From the NCBI GenBank assembly GCA_030427245.1, contig JAUHXA010000011.1:78515-142514 (forward strand): a stretch of 64,000 nt of DNA, written 5' to 3'. Below the pieces are notes generated by a model. That model was not told the DNA's origin, searched no databases, and was given only the letters and a program-made list of their open reading frames with translations. Below, one piece after another: positions 18,101 through 26,684 of this stretch. Made by a program: the position numbers and the translations under genes. The DNA comes from Bacteroidia bacterium. Its GTDB lineage: Bacteria; Bacteroidota; Bacteroidia; Chitinophagales; UBA2359. Positions within the stretch are counted from its first letter, which is position 1. Every line of letters starts with the position of its first letter.

Positions 18101-20769
18101 GTCACATTATCAGGGGTTGCATCCAAGATTATCGTTTGTCCCTCGCAAAGCGTAATTCCTTCACCCAGTTCTACAATCGGCAATTCGTTGAAGGAAATCT
18201 CTACTTCTCCAAAACCTGTGCATCCATTTTGAGTAACTGTGACGCTATAAGTTCCACTTTCGGTCACGTCAAAAGTAGGATTTGTCGAGCCATCTTGCCA
18301 TTCGTAGGCATCCGATGTTGGGGCGGTCAAAGTCAATGTTTGACCTTCACAAAGAGTTTGCGGTTCGCCCAAATCAACGACTGGAGGAGGATTGAAGGAA
18401 ATGGCTACATCGTCTGAACTTTGGCAACCATTTTGGGTGATTATCACGCTGTAAGTTCCACTTTCGGTCACGTCAAAAGTAGGATTGGTCGAGCCATCTT
18501 GCCATTCGTAACTATCTGATTCGGGAGTCGTAATTGTATAAGTTTCGCCTTCGCAAAGAGGTGGCGTTTCGTCCAAACTAAAGATAGGAATGGGATTGAA
18601 GGAAACCGAAACATCGTCTGCCCCTTTGCAGCCTCCTTGTGTAATCGTGACGCTAAAAGTTCCTGTTTCTGTGACTTCAAAAGTGGAATTGGTCGAACCG
18701 TCTTGCCATTCGTAGGTATCTGATTCGGGAGCAGTAATTGTATAGCTTTCGCCTTCGCAAAGTGGCGGAGCTTCAGGCAAATCGAAGGTCAACATGGGGC
18801 TTAGTGAAACACTCACTTCGTCCGAACCTTGGCAACCATCAATCGTGACTGTTACTGCATACGTTCCCGCTTCACTCGCTTCAAAAACAGGCAAGCTCGA
18901 ACCGTCTTGCCATTCGTAGCTGTCGGCGTTTGGAGCGATTAAGGTGACTGTTTCGCCTTCGCAAATACTTTGGTCTTCTCCTAAATCGGGCATAGGCAAA
19001 GGATTGAAGTCGACATTGACAAAATCAGTATCCGAACAACCTGTATCAAAACTCACTATCACTTCGTAAGTGCCTGTATTGGTGACAGAAATTGTGGAGT
19101 TTGTAAAGCCATTACTCCATTGATACAAACCTCCTTCAACTGTTGCATCCAAAACGGTCGTTTCTCCTTCGCACAAAGTTTGGTCTTCGCCTAAATCAAA
19201 GATTGGCAGAGGATTGACGGTAATGGAAACGGTATCAACGGCACTGCAATTGGTATCGGCATCTGTCACAGTTACCATATATTCACCTGATTGCATGACT
19301 TCAAACATTGCAGCATCAGAACCATCTTGCCATTGATACAGACCATTGGGAATACTTGCATCTAAAGTCGTGCTTTCTCCTTCGCATAAAGATTGAGGTT
19401 CACCCAAATCAAAAATTGGAGGAGGCAAATAACTCACGCTTATTTCATCTGTGCCCGTACAGCCGCTGACTGTTGAAGTAATGGTGACGGTATAGATTCC
19501 CTCATTGGTGGCTTGAAGAGTCGCTGTAGTTGCTCCATTCTGCCATTGATAGGTGACATTGTTGGTTGTTGCATCCAATAGAACTTCTTCGCTCTCACAA
19601 GCACTAATATCAGCTCCCAAACTAACAAAGGGCAATGGGAAAAAATCAACAAAGACTCCATCAAAACCTGCACATCCATCTACGGTTACTTCAACAGAAT
19701 AAAAGCCAGTTTGGGTAACTTCAATTGAAGGCGTGTTTGCATTGTTATTCCAATCGTATTCTTCGGCATTTAAGGTAGTAGCATCTAAAATAAAACTCTC
19801 TCCTTCACAAGCATTGAGGTTTGCTTCCCAAAATTCGATTTCGGGAACGGGCTTTACTACAACTTCAATGGTATCATAAATTTTAGAGTCACATTCGGCA
19901 GTAATTTCCAAAATATAGTTCGTTGTTGCAGTAGGAAATGCCGTAGGATTTGAAATATTGGCATTGTTAAGAGTGTTGGTTGGAGTCCACGAATAAGTAT
20001 AATCGGGATTGTTGGGGCCTCCAATAGAAATAGCATCTCCTTCACAAATGACTTGGTCAGGTAATTCATCTAAAAAAGAAATGTACTCAATACAAACCTT
20101 ATGCTCATTGTTGGCGGCTCCTGTTGCAGAAGTAAATCCCCAATAAACCATTGGATTGTTATTGAAGATTTCGGTTACGATGTTTCCTGTATAACTAATA
20201 ACGGGTATGCACTCCCAATAAACTTTTAGTTTTTGAAGATCGACATCCCATGTCACCCTCACATCATGCCACAAATCATCTTCAATGTTGCCGAGCGTAG
20301 TGGGTGGGGTCAAGGCTTGTGTATGATTCAAAGAACCGTGTTTCATCACACTTACATGATCACTGGGAGGATCATTGTAAATACCATTTTGCCATGTATC
20401 GAACTCTATACCTACCGAAGGAGCAATTCCTTCAAAGCCCAATCCACCACCTAAATCTCCAACTGTTCCTGTATTGCTCACAGGCTGAAAGGTAAATACA
20501 ATTCCATCTGCTCCATCTCCATCTTTATTTCCAAAATACAATTGAAATTGGGCTTCAAAGGATTCATTCAAATTAATTAAATCCTGACTCCATATCGCTC
20601 CGTATTGGGTATTGAATGCTCCAGTTAGTTCGTAACACCCTCCTCCTAAGCTATTTGCATTTCCAATAACATTGAACTGCGCCTTCACTTGAGTACTAAA
20701 AGTAATCCCCAAAGTTATCAACAATGTGTAGATAAGTGTTGTGCATAATATTGTAGTGAACCTCTTCAT
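15130..20769 (-). CDS. Giant secreted adhesin: lectin-like domain, 22 Ig/PKD-like repeats, T9SS type B C-terminal domain
   Basis: I place the start at ATG 20769 (MKRFTTIL, signal cleaved after VKA); a TTG at 20784 adds five residues. The 1879-residue protein has an L-type lectin-like domain (about 31-230, with DGADGIVFTFQ, GIEFDTW and WHDVRVTWD). About 22 tandem modules of roughly 70 residues follow, with the consensus LCEGETxTLDA...YEWQDGS...TYSVTVT..GC...V.FN.LP. It ends in a gliding-motility-associated C-terminal domain (INAFSPNGDGVNDEF ... IFNRWGQKVFET ... WDGVFKNQ), the sorting signal of type B substrates of the type IX secretion system. It is expected on the cell surface or released. 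Each module keeps one Cys near its start and one near its end, so one disulfide per module is likely. Confidence 0.93.
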   Translation of the reverse strand: MKRFTTILCTTLIYTLLITLGITFSTQVKAQFNVIGNANSLGGGCYELTGAFNTQYGAIWSQDLINLNESFEAQFQLYFGNKDGDGADGIVFTFQPVSNTGTVGDLGGGLGFEGIAPSVGIEFDTWQNGIYNDPPSDHVSVMKHGSLNHTQALTPPTTLGNIEDDLWHDVRVTWDVDLQKLKVYWECIPVISYTGNIVTEIFNNNPMVYWGFTSATGAANNEHKVCIEYISFLDELPDQVICEGDAISIGGPNNPDYTYSWTPTNTLNNANISNPTAFPTATTNYILEITAECDSKIYDTIEVVVKPVPEIEFWEANLNACEGESFILDATTLNAEEYDWNNNANTPSIEVTQTGFYSVEVTVDGCAGFDGVFVDFFPLPFVSLGADISACESEEVLLDATTNNVTYQWQNGATTATLQATNEGIYTVTITSTVSGCTGTDEISVSYLPPPIFDLGEPQSLCEGESTTLDASIPNGLYQWQDGSDAAMFEVMQSGEYMVTVTDADTNCSAVDTVSITVNPLPIFDLGEDQTLCEGETTVLDATVEGGLYQWSNGFTNSTISVTNTGTYEVIVSFDTGCSDTDFVNVDFNPLPMPDLGEDQSICEGETVTLIAPNADSYEWQDGSSLPVFEASEAGTYAVTVTIDGCQGSDEVSVSLSPMLTFDLPEAPPLCEGESYTITAPESDTYEWQDGSTNSTFEVTETGTFSVTITQGGCKGADDVSVSFNPIPIFSLDETPPLCEGETYTITTPESDSYEWQDGSTNPTFDVTESGTYSVIITQNGCQSSDDVAISFNPPPVVDLGEPQTLCEGQTLTLTAPTSDAYEWQDGSTNPTFDVTESGTYSVTVTQNGCTGFGEVEISFNELPIVELGEGITLCEGQTIILDATPDNVTDATFLWNDNSTGSSIEVSSEGTYSVTVTSGNCSSSDEVTVSFNENPTINLGNDQTLCEGETLLLDATVAGATYEWQDGSTSPTFEVTEAGTYSVTVDLDGCILEGSIEIDFNPLPGIDLGADQTICENETITLNATTPNATYLWQDGSTNPTFEVTEAGDYAVEITVNGCTAMDDIGVAQIILPPIELGEDITACEGETLQIGVDGIFPAEVIFGWQDNSSGQYFEVTEAGTYTLTASINQCMVTDEITVSFNEIPEIDLGLDQVMCEGEIAGFSAMPFNTTDPATYLWSTNSVNPTLEVQTSGTYSVTVTVNDCSTTDEVEVLVNPLPDFDLGGDLTFCEGESFTLDATPTNVTGATYEWQDGSNAATLEAVVSGVYSVTVTANGCGLIDEITLTFNKLPEVDLGNDLTLCDGEELQLDATVADAAAIYEWQDGSANSTFDVTTAGTYAVTVTVNDCSSSDEINVNFDELGVIDLGADAILCEGETLTLNATTDGATYEWQDGSTNPTFDVTEAGSYSVVVSVGACTLQGSIEVAYNPLPTVNLGENQTICEGETTILDATTAGATYEWQDGSTDPTFEVSQGGVYSVVIDVNGCTATDFIQVERIELPSIDLGEDQTLCEGVILAFNLSGEFPDATFEWQDGTLGQEYTISESGTYSVSVSIGDCMVSEELNVIFNEAPVLALEDVVLCEGQTSVLIPFAEDSGTAIYQWSNGSEDANIEVGESGVYIVTVTDNGCTSTAQAEVVFDAAPTIDLGADTTLCVGESLVLVAPSADSYLWQDGSVNASLEIFESGVYNVEATAGTCVLSGEIRVDFEAVPTVDLGADLVLCEGEVLTLQPQVTDGATFEWQDGSNGLDFEVVEAGEYSLEVRGDLERCVASDVVRVDFEVCDIETFGITVINAFSPNGDGVNDEFRVWATERPDEFYCAIFNRWGQKVFETTDINGTWDGVFKNQNEPIGVFAFYAEAWKVVNGERQRFWKQGNVTLVR

Positions 20770-21226
20770 AAGAAAAAAAATCAAAATCAGTGAATGAATA
20801 TTGCCGAGTTAAGGTCTTTGTAAAACATCAAAATAATGCCTACGGTATAATTGATATGAACCAAATAACACTCTAAATCAATTATTTTAGGCTAAGGTTT
20901 TGCTAAGACGAAGTAAGGAATGGGTAGTATAGGGTTTAGCTAAGATACAATTTTACCGAAAAACTTTATTATTTATTGAAGTGGATGTAGCTAGCCTGTT
21001 AACTTTTTGGCTTTTGTGTAACAAAATATTCATTTTCTTGGCTTATCCACATATTTATGCACTATTGTTGATAACTTGTTTTATCGAAAAAACTATTTTT
21101 CAGAAGAATAGACTGTCTATCAGTGTATTAATATTTAAAGGCATTTTCAGAGCATGAAAGAAATACACAAAGTTATCCACAGAATGTTGATAATGCGATA
21201 ATCTGTGGCGAAATGCTAATTTTTTT

Positions 21227-21253
21227 GAGGTGTGAGGTGTGAGGTGTGAGGTA
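21227..21253. repeat. 7-bp tandem repeat (GAGGTGT) inside the origin region
   Basis: Three perfect copies of GAGGTGT (21227-21247) are followed by a partial fourth. It lies between two DnaA boxes. It is the same kind of short intergenic microsatellite seen elsewhere in the window as CACTTCT repeats. Confidence 0.7.
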
Positions 21254-22018
21254 CGTAAAATAATTACATTCATTTTCTTTGCCACACAATGCTTGTCATT
21301 TTAGTTTTTAACCTCTCAAATTTTGCGATTTTTTGGTGAGTGCAGTTTCAAATTTTATGGTACTTTATTTTCCCCGTTTAGGTAGGGTTGTATTTTGTCT
21401 CTTTCTGATTTTCCTGAAATTCTTTTTTGGGAGAAATAAGAATACCATTACTTACTCTACTTTTATTCTTTTACTTACTCCACTATTTTTAAATTTCATC
21501 TCCTTCGTTTTCCACAACTTGTTAACACTAGTTTTTCTTTTTTTTAAAATTTTTTAATCCTATAGTCATTATTATTAGCACTGTGGATTTGTGTGTAAAT
21601 TCCTTCTTTTTTATTTGGAATCTAAGATGTCCATAAAATGATGTAGTTTTTCCACATGTTTTCAACCGTTTAATTCGTTAAATATAAGTGGATTGTAAGT
21701 TTATCCACAATGGAGGTATAAGTTATACACTGGATAAAAAGTAGGGTGTGCATACTTGGTAAGAAGTGAATAAGTGTGGATAAAGGTTGTGGAGAATGTG
21801 AATGAACAAGTGGATATCCACACAAAGTGAAGGTGCAATCAATTTTACCTACTTATACACTTTTACACACAATGGATGTGGATAAGTTTGTGAGAAAGCT
21901 GTGGATAAGGTGGTTTTGTTAATCTTTGATAATTTGAGGCTTATAGTTGTTGATTGAAGCGAATGTTAATAAGTGTGGATAGATAAAGAGTTGACTTTCT
22001 TTATTGTTATGCTAATTT

Positions 22019-22044
22019 ATTTGTTTTTTAGCTAAAAAACAAAT
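22019..22044. repeat. 26-bp perfect palindrome at the right edge of the origin region
   Basis: A self-complementary sequence, ATTTG plus a T-run, AGCT centre, A-run plus CAAAT. It could be a terminator-like hairpin with a T-run or a structural element of the origin. It lies 37 bp to the right of the last near-match DnaA box. Confidence 0.6.
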
Positions 22045-22112
22045 CTTTTTGAATAAAAAAAGGAAAAAATTATAGACTTTGGGGCAAGAAGCGAGAAAAG
22101 GGAGGTGAAATC

Positions 22113-22149
22113 AAAAAAAAATGAGGATCAATGGATCCTCATTTTTTTC
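22113..22149 (-). terminator. Rho-independent terminator of the choice-of-anchor B gene
   Basis: ATGAGGATC and GATCCTCAT pair around a 4-nt loop, flanked by A8 and T7 runs. It lies 35 bp past the stop of the 22184-24658 gene, and its minus-strand copy ends in a long U-tract. It also insulates the origin region from leftward transcription. Confidence 0.88.
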
Positions 22150-22183
22150 TTTTCTCATTTAAAATATTTCAAAGTATTTATTA

Positions 22184-24658
22184 TCAGTATCTTAATAAAG
22201 GAATTGATACCTTACTTGCATTTTTTTGGTAAATATTGAAGTCGGTGACAGTGACAGCACGATCTTGGTTCAAGTCGCTGTCCAGATATTTGTTTACCTG
22301 AGCTATATCATTGCTGAAAAGATTGAAGTCTTCTACAGTAATGACTCCATCGCTGTTGATGTCTCCTGCAATGAGTGTAAAGTGTCCATTTCCTGTATCC
22401 TTCAATTGATTTGAGCCGGATACTTGAGTAGGTGAGGTGGTAAAATCATATACTTCGGTGTTGGGTAAAGTCACCGTGCTCGCACTCATAACCGCCAAAT
22501 GATTTCTGGCGCGTACAACTACAAAATAATCTTGATTCTCCATCAACCCTACTATTTCCAAATCCGAAACACCATCTGTGTCGACTATTTGTCCATTGTT
22601 CAGCAAGAGTCCAGCCGCCTGTGTTAATAAACTCATATCATTGGAGGCTCGCAATTCAACCAATACCCAGTCGGTCATGTTTGCAGGTATTTCGCTGACA
22701 CTTTCGTTGCCATTGTAATTCCAGGGCATGCGATTGAAGGGCTGGTGAGTAGGGAGTAAAGAAAAATATTGCAGTTGGGTGTTCATTGTTCCATTGTCCA
22801 AATAAGTTCCTTCTAAAAGCACTTTTAATCGAATATTGAATTTACAAGTATTGACTCCCACCGAAAGCGGATAACTGCTTGTACAGCCAAAAGTTCCGAC
22901 GGTATAAGTGACGGGATAATTACCTTCTGCTAAGTTATTAGGTTGGAAGATACCTTCACTGCTGATGTAATTTCCTCCCGACCAAGTTCCGCCTTCGTCG
23001 CCAGTCACCAAAGAACTGAGGTCAAAAGGTTCGTCACATTCCAAGAGATTGACACCCGTCCAAGTCGCATCAGGAAGAGTAGTTTCAAACAGTTGGCTTG
23101 CCGAAAAATCACTGTCTCCCGAATTGCATTGACTGGCTACTTGATATTCATAACTGGTACAACCCTCCAATTTGGTGAGCGTAATAGTAGTGGACTCGGT
23201 GTTGGATTCTTGCCAAGTCGAAGCTCCTTGTGGGCGATAGCGAAAAGTATACATGGTAGCATCGTTTGCCGCATCCCAAGACAAAGTCGCAGTTTTATAA
23301 GTAGTCTCAACAATATTGAAGTTTTCGGGTTCGATACAGGGGTGAGAGAGTTGAATGTCGGATGTAACCAAAGTTCCGTTTGTTGTAAACTCTACTTCAA
23401 CATACTTAGTCACATATCCATCTGCTACAACTTCAATGGTATAAGTACCTGTATTGGCAACTCCTGTTTTGTAATCGCCCGAAAAGTCAGTGGCGTCCAC
23501 TGCATTGGTTGCTCCTAAAATCTGAACTTGGGCATTGGCTATGGGATTACCCGTTTCGATGTCTGTGACTTTCCCTTCCAAATAACAAGCCTGTACATAA
23601 GTCGGACTCAATGTATATAAACCAGTTTCGATGTCGGTGGCAATGATGGTTTCTGATGGAAAATAAGGGTAAACGCCCCAACAACCGTTGAATCCATTGC
23701 CGCTAAAACCTGTCGAAGTATCATACTTTCCTACTTCAATGAGGTTGTCGGGATGGGTTGCATCCAAAATGACAATGCCTGAAGTGTAGTAGGAATTGAC
23801 CACAAAATTTCCCTTCACAAAGGTATTGTGGGGAATAACATTGGTGCCTGGAAAGGATTGATAGCGGTCCAATTCGGTGATGTCTTCTACATCCGATACA
23901 TCGTAAGAAACGACCCAAGCACCGCTTTTTTCATCGGTCACAAAAGCGGTTTGATTGTTGTCGCTGACCCAAACAGCGTGGGCAAAATTTTTGGGTGTGG
24001 ATTTTGTTCCCAAAACCGTAGGGCTGGTTTTGTTGGATACGTCTATAACTGCCAACTGACCTGCATAAATCTCTGCTGCCCAAAGCGTGTCACTTCTCAC
24101 AAAGCCATCGTGGACATAATTGGTATTGTAAATGCCTAAATAGGTTGGGTTGGTTGGGTTGGCTGCCACGTCTATCATCAATGTTCCTGTGCCTACATTT
24201 CCTGCGCCCGTTGTAGTAGAACCGAACAAATAGGCGATGCCGTTTTCGTCAATGAAAATGTTGTGCGAATCGGTGTAGCCTACGCCTAAGTTGGTGGTAT
24301 AAGTGGTGATGTTTGTGGGAAGTTCACTCAAATCTATAATGAGCAAACCGCCTCCATTGGATGCTTCGTTGATGACATAGGCATAATCTCCATAGGTTTT
24401 GAGGTCTCGCCAATAGGTGAATGTACCGTCAATATAATGTAGTTCGGTGGGCGTTGTGGGAGGGCTGATGTCTAATATTGCCACACCGTCTGTTGTGCCG
24501 ACCAATGCATATTCATTACCAAGTGCATCGGTATAACCCCAAACATCACTCATTTCTTCGGTATAGTTCAATTGTCCTTGAAGAGCAACATTGAGTTGAG
24601 CATTCATTGATAAAGAAGTGCTTAGAACAAATAAGAATAGTGTGAAAATCTTGTTCAT
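22184..24658 (-). CDS. Choice-of-anchor B family secreted protein with Fn3 and dockerin-like C-terminus
   Basis: 824 residues with a signal peptide (cleavage near MNAQ). The N-terminal half is a propeller-like choice-of-anchor B domain with repeated VAILDIS, LLIIDLSE, TLMIDVA, LAVIDVS and IVILDAT strands (about 25-360). A carboxypeptidase-regulatory-like domain starts at CYLEGKVTDIETGNPIANA, and an Fn3-like domain at CIEPENFNIVE. The C-terminal third has DINSDGVITVEDF and DLNQDRAVTVTDF, two EF-hand-like calcium loops as in dockerin type I modules. It ends in a short basic/hydrophobic tail without the gliding type B domain, so the export or anchoring signal is not obvious. Extracellular; role unknown. 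Confidence 0.85.
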   Translation of the reverse strand: MNKIFTLFLFVLSTSLSMNAQLNVALQGQLNYTEEMSDVWGYTDALGNEYALVGTTDGVAILDISPPTTPTELHYIDGTFTYWRDLKTYGDYAYVINEASNGGGLLIIDLSELPTNITTYTTNLGVGYTDSHNIFIDENGIAYLFGSTTTGAGNVGTGTLMIDVAANPTNPTYLGIYNTNYVHDGFVRSDTLWAAEIYAGQLAVIDVSNKTSPTVLGTKSTPKNFAHAVWVSDNNQTAFVTDEKSGAWVVSYDVSDVEDITELDRYQSFPGTNVIPHNTFVKGNFVVNSYYTSGIVILDATHPDNLIEVGKYDTSTGFSGNGFNGCWGVYPYFPSETIIATDIETGLYTLSPTYVQACYLEGKVTDIETGNPIANAQVQILGATNAVDATDFSGDYKTGVANTGTYTIEVVADGYVTKYVEVEFTTNGTLVTSDIQLSHPCIEPENFNIVETTYKTATLSWDAANDATMYTFRYRPQGASTWQESNTESTTITLTKLEGCTSYEYQVASQCNSGDSDFSASQLFETTLPDATWTGVNLLECDEPFDLSSLVTGDEGGTWSGGNYISSEGIFQPNNLAEGNYPVTYTVGTFGCTSSYPLSVGVNTCKFNIRLKVLLEGTYLDNGTMNTQLQYFSLLPTHQPFNRMPWNYNGNESVSEIPANMTDWVLVELRASNDMSLLTQAAGLLLNNGQIVDTDGVSDLEIVGLMENQDYFVVVRARNHLAVMSASTVTLPNTEVYDFTTSPTQVSGSNQLKDTGNGHFTLIAGDINSDGVITVEDFNLFSNDIAQVNKYLDSDLNQDRAVTVTDFNIYQKNASKVSIPLLRY

Positions 24659-24756
24659 TGTGTTGATTTTTTTATCGGCTGCAATGTTAAGATTTTTTTG
24701 AGAAATGGGTGGTCAGTTGGAGGACGGAAATTGTGTCGCTTAAAAGTGAAACAGTA

Positions 24757-25428
24757 CTACATCGAAACCACCCAAGTTTCCACTTCTTCCCCTTCTGCAA
24801 ATTCCTTCAACAAATTCACCGTTTCCTGCATCCAATACTTCAATTCTCCTGTTCCTGAATAATCAATCAATACCATTAAAAACTGCTGGGTATCTGGGCG
24901 AACCATTGTACGAACCGAATCACTCGTGGGTGTACCAAAGGCACCCTTTGCATCCCGAAAAGTGGGTAGCTTGTGGATGTTGAATTGACCTTTTCCGATG
25001 GCTTCATAGGGTTCATTGAGTTCTCCAATCCCAAAAACAACATCTCCTTCGATTTTGTCGGCATCATAACCGCCAATGGAATAGCCAGACTGCATGGATA
25101 CCAAATTGAGTAAATCCACGACATTGTTGATACTGTAAATGCCCTTCCCTTTGACGACTCTCCGCAGCAAGGCTTCTGCCGACAAACGGTAGCGGCTGGG
25201 GTCTTGACCGAGTTTTTTATAGGCTGTTCGGGAGTTGGCGATGTTGGGAAGGTCTTTGATGTCAGCCGTTTGAAGAATGTCAGCAATGTCAGTGGTAGTA
25301 GCTTCAATGAGGTGACTCAGTTCGGGGTAGTTTGGGAACTCTAAAACAGTGACTTTACTTTGGATACAGCCTAATTGGAGATTTGGACAGTATTGGAGTA
25401 ATTCGGGAGATAGGCTTATGTTGGTCAT
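24757..25428 (-). CDS. B3/B4 tRNA-binding-domain protein (PheT-like B3/4)
   Basis: 223 residues from the ATG at 25428 (MTNISLSPELLQYCPNLQLG). An in-frame extension to 25545 overlaps the upstream gene and looks non-coding. The core has NSRTAYKKLGQDPSRYRLSAEALLRRVVKG, INNVVDLLNLVSMQSGYSIGGYD and a GTPTSDS segment, which match free-standing B3/4 domains otherwise found in the beta subunit of phenylalanyl-tRNA synthetase. Such proteins are proposed to edit mischarged tRNA or to bind amino acids; the substrate is not established. It lies 88 bp after a carboxypeptidase-regulatory-like gene on the same strand. Confidence 0.82.
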   Translation of the reverse strand: MTNISLSPELLQYCPNLQLGCIQSKVTVLEFPNYPELSHLIEATTTDIADILQTADIKDLPNIANSRTAYKKLGQDPSRYRLSAEALLRRVVKGKGIYSINNVVDLLNLVSMQSGYSIGGYDADKIEGDVVFGIGELNEPYEAIGKGQFNIHKLPTFRDAKGAFGTPTSDSVRTMVRPDTQQFLMVLIDYSGTGELKYWMQETVNLLKEFAEGEEVETWVVSM

Positions 25429-25516
25429 GGTGAAATGGTTTTTTGAGGATAAAGGTAGCAAAAGAGCATGTATTTCTATCTGTGAAAAACCTGCAATATC
25501 AGCTATATCTGTGATA

Positions 25517-26125
25517 TCATTGTTCCCGTTGGTATTTCTCCTCAATAATCTTGCGGTATTTTCTCATTTTGCGGTTGCGGATGGCGGTTTTGCTGAATCT
25601 GGAAGCCAATAGAGAAATGGGGTTCATCAATGTGGGAGGAGGGACTTTGACGGGGCCAACTTGTTGGTGTATGCCACTCATTTGGACGGGGCGGGTGACT
25701 TCATCGGCAGTTTTGGGGCTGAGAAATTCGATTTTGAAGTCTTCACGGCTGGGATAAGGATAGACTTCTACAACATCGAGCGTGACATCATTGCTATAAA
25801 GTGGAATCACCATTTCATACGTTTCGTCTGCCAAATCAGTGGGCACGGTTACTCGGGCATTGACATAGCTCAAATGCGTGACTACCAAACTACTACCGAC
25901 TTTTACCTCCAACGAAAAACCACCATTAGAGTCAGTCGTTGTGCCACTTCCGTCTTTGCGGAGGATGTGTACATTGGGAATCGGTGCTCGATTGCTGCCG
26001 TTGACCACTGTTCCAGACAAGACGATTTTGGGGGCATAGCCAGTTTGGGCGAAGGAGGAAGGAGTATTGAAGCAGCAAAATAAGAGTATTGGGAGTAAAT
26101 AGTAACGGATAATTCGTTTGGCCAT
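25517..26125 (-). CDS. Secreted carboxypeptidase-regulatory-like domain protein
   Basis: ATG at 26125 gives a good signal peptide (MAKRIIRYYLLPILLFCC...SFAQ). A TTG at 26155 only lengthens it. The mature protein has one CarboxypepD_reg-like domain (IVLSGTVVNGSNRAPIPNVHI ... SFDSNGGFSLEV-like strands), as found at the N-terminus of TonB-dependent receptors but here without a barrel. A basic C-terminal tail follows (SRFSKTAIRNRKMRKYRKIIEEKYQ). Such short proteins are common in Bacteroidota and their role is unknown. Probably periplasmic. It is the upstream member of a pair with the B3/4 gene. Confidence 0.78.
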   Translation of the reverse strand: MAKRIIRYYLLPILLFCCFNTPSSFAQTGYAPKIVLSGTVVNGSNRAPIPNVHILRKDGSGTTTDSNGGFSLEVKVGSSLVVTHLSYVNARVTVPTDLADETYEMVIPLYSNDVTLDVVEVYPYPSREDFKIEFLSPKTADEVTRPVQMSGIHQQVGPVKVPPPTLMNPISLLASRFSKTAIRNRKMRKYRKIIEEKYQREQ

Positions 26126-26189
26126 ACCTTGAAGAAAGTTTGTTTTGTTCTTCAATAACGCCTAAATTGGGTAAAACGTTGCTAAAAAC

Positions 26190-26648
26190 ATGAATACCAT
26201 TTTCCTTCAAACCCACATTCACGCTCCCGTCCAAACTTGTTTCGACCTTTCTCGAAACATAGATTTACACATAGAATCCACTACTCAAACCAACGAAAAA
26301 GCGATTGCAGGAAAAACGAGTGGCTTGATTGGATTGGATGAAACAGTGACTTGGCAGGCGAAACATTTGGGCTTTTATTGGAAAATGACCGTTCAAATTA
26401 CTGCTTTTGAATCACCTCGTTATTTTCGGGATGAAATGGTGAAAGGCCCCTTCAAAGCCATGCGACATGAGCATTATTTTGAAAATCAAGCAGATGGGAG
26501 TACGCAAATGAAAGATGTTTTTACTTTTGCTTCGCCAATGGGTGTGTTAGGCAAAATTGTGGACAAATTGTTCCTCCAAAAATACATGCGAGGGTTTTTG
26601 GAGAAACGAAATGAGATGATTAAAGCGAAGGCAGAAAGTATTGGGTGA
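26190..26648 (+). CDS. SRPBCC-family protein (START/Bet v1-like fold)
   Basis: 152 residues. The start motif IFLQTHIHAPVQTCFDLSRNIDLH and the later WQAKHLGFYWKMTVQITAF and YRDEM-like strands are the signature of ligand-binding polyketide-cyclase/START-like proteins. The C-terminal helix is MRGFLEKRNEMIKAKAES. Cytoplasmic and monocistronic. The ATG is 64 bp from the divergent gene's start. The ligand is not predictable. Confidence 0.8.
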   Translation: MNTIFLQTHIHAPVQTCFDLSRNIDLHIESTTQTNEKAIAGKTSGLIGLDETVTWQAKHLGFYWKMTVQITAFESPRYFRDEMVKGPFKAMRHEHYFENQADGSTQMKDVFTFASPMGVLGKIVDKLFLQKYMRGFLEKRNEMIKAKAESIG

Positions 26649-26684
26649 TTGTATGTTTTTGAAAACTACTTGAATATAATTTTT

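Larger units (their letters stand above)
20785..22183. other. oriC: Gene-free region with DnaA-box cluster: candidate chromosomal replication origin (oriC)
   Basis: The longest gene-free stretch of the window (1.4 kb) holds nine 9-mers matching TTWTNCACA. Plus strand: TTATCCACA at 21043, 21173 and 21701; TTTTCCACA at 21508 and 21648; TTTTACACA at 21861. Minus strand (TGTGGATAA): 21775, 21877 and 21900. Near matches are at 21723, 21788, 21814, 21853 and 21974. The densest cluster is 21700-21985. AT-rich, potentially easily melted DNA lies on both sides (21300-21600 and 22000-22080), together with a 7-bp tandem repeat and a 26-bp palindrome. Every gene to the left is transcribed leftward, as expected for a leftward leading strand. 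A DnaA-titration site is the alternative. Confidence 0.75.

Noticed and set aside
21333..21557. 74-codon plus-strand frame in the origin region
   Set aside because: Phe/Leu-rich translation of T-rich DNA, containing DnaA-box-like sequence; no coding signals.
24757..25545. Longer start of the B3/4 gene at 25545
   Set aside because: The extra 39 residues overlap the upstream gene's end and lack homology; ATG 25428 matches the expected family start.
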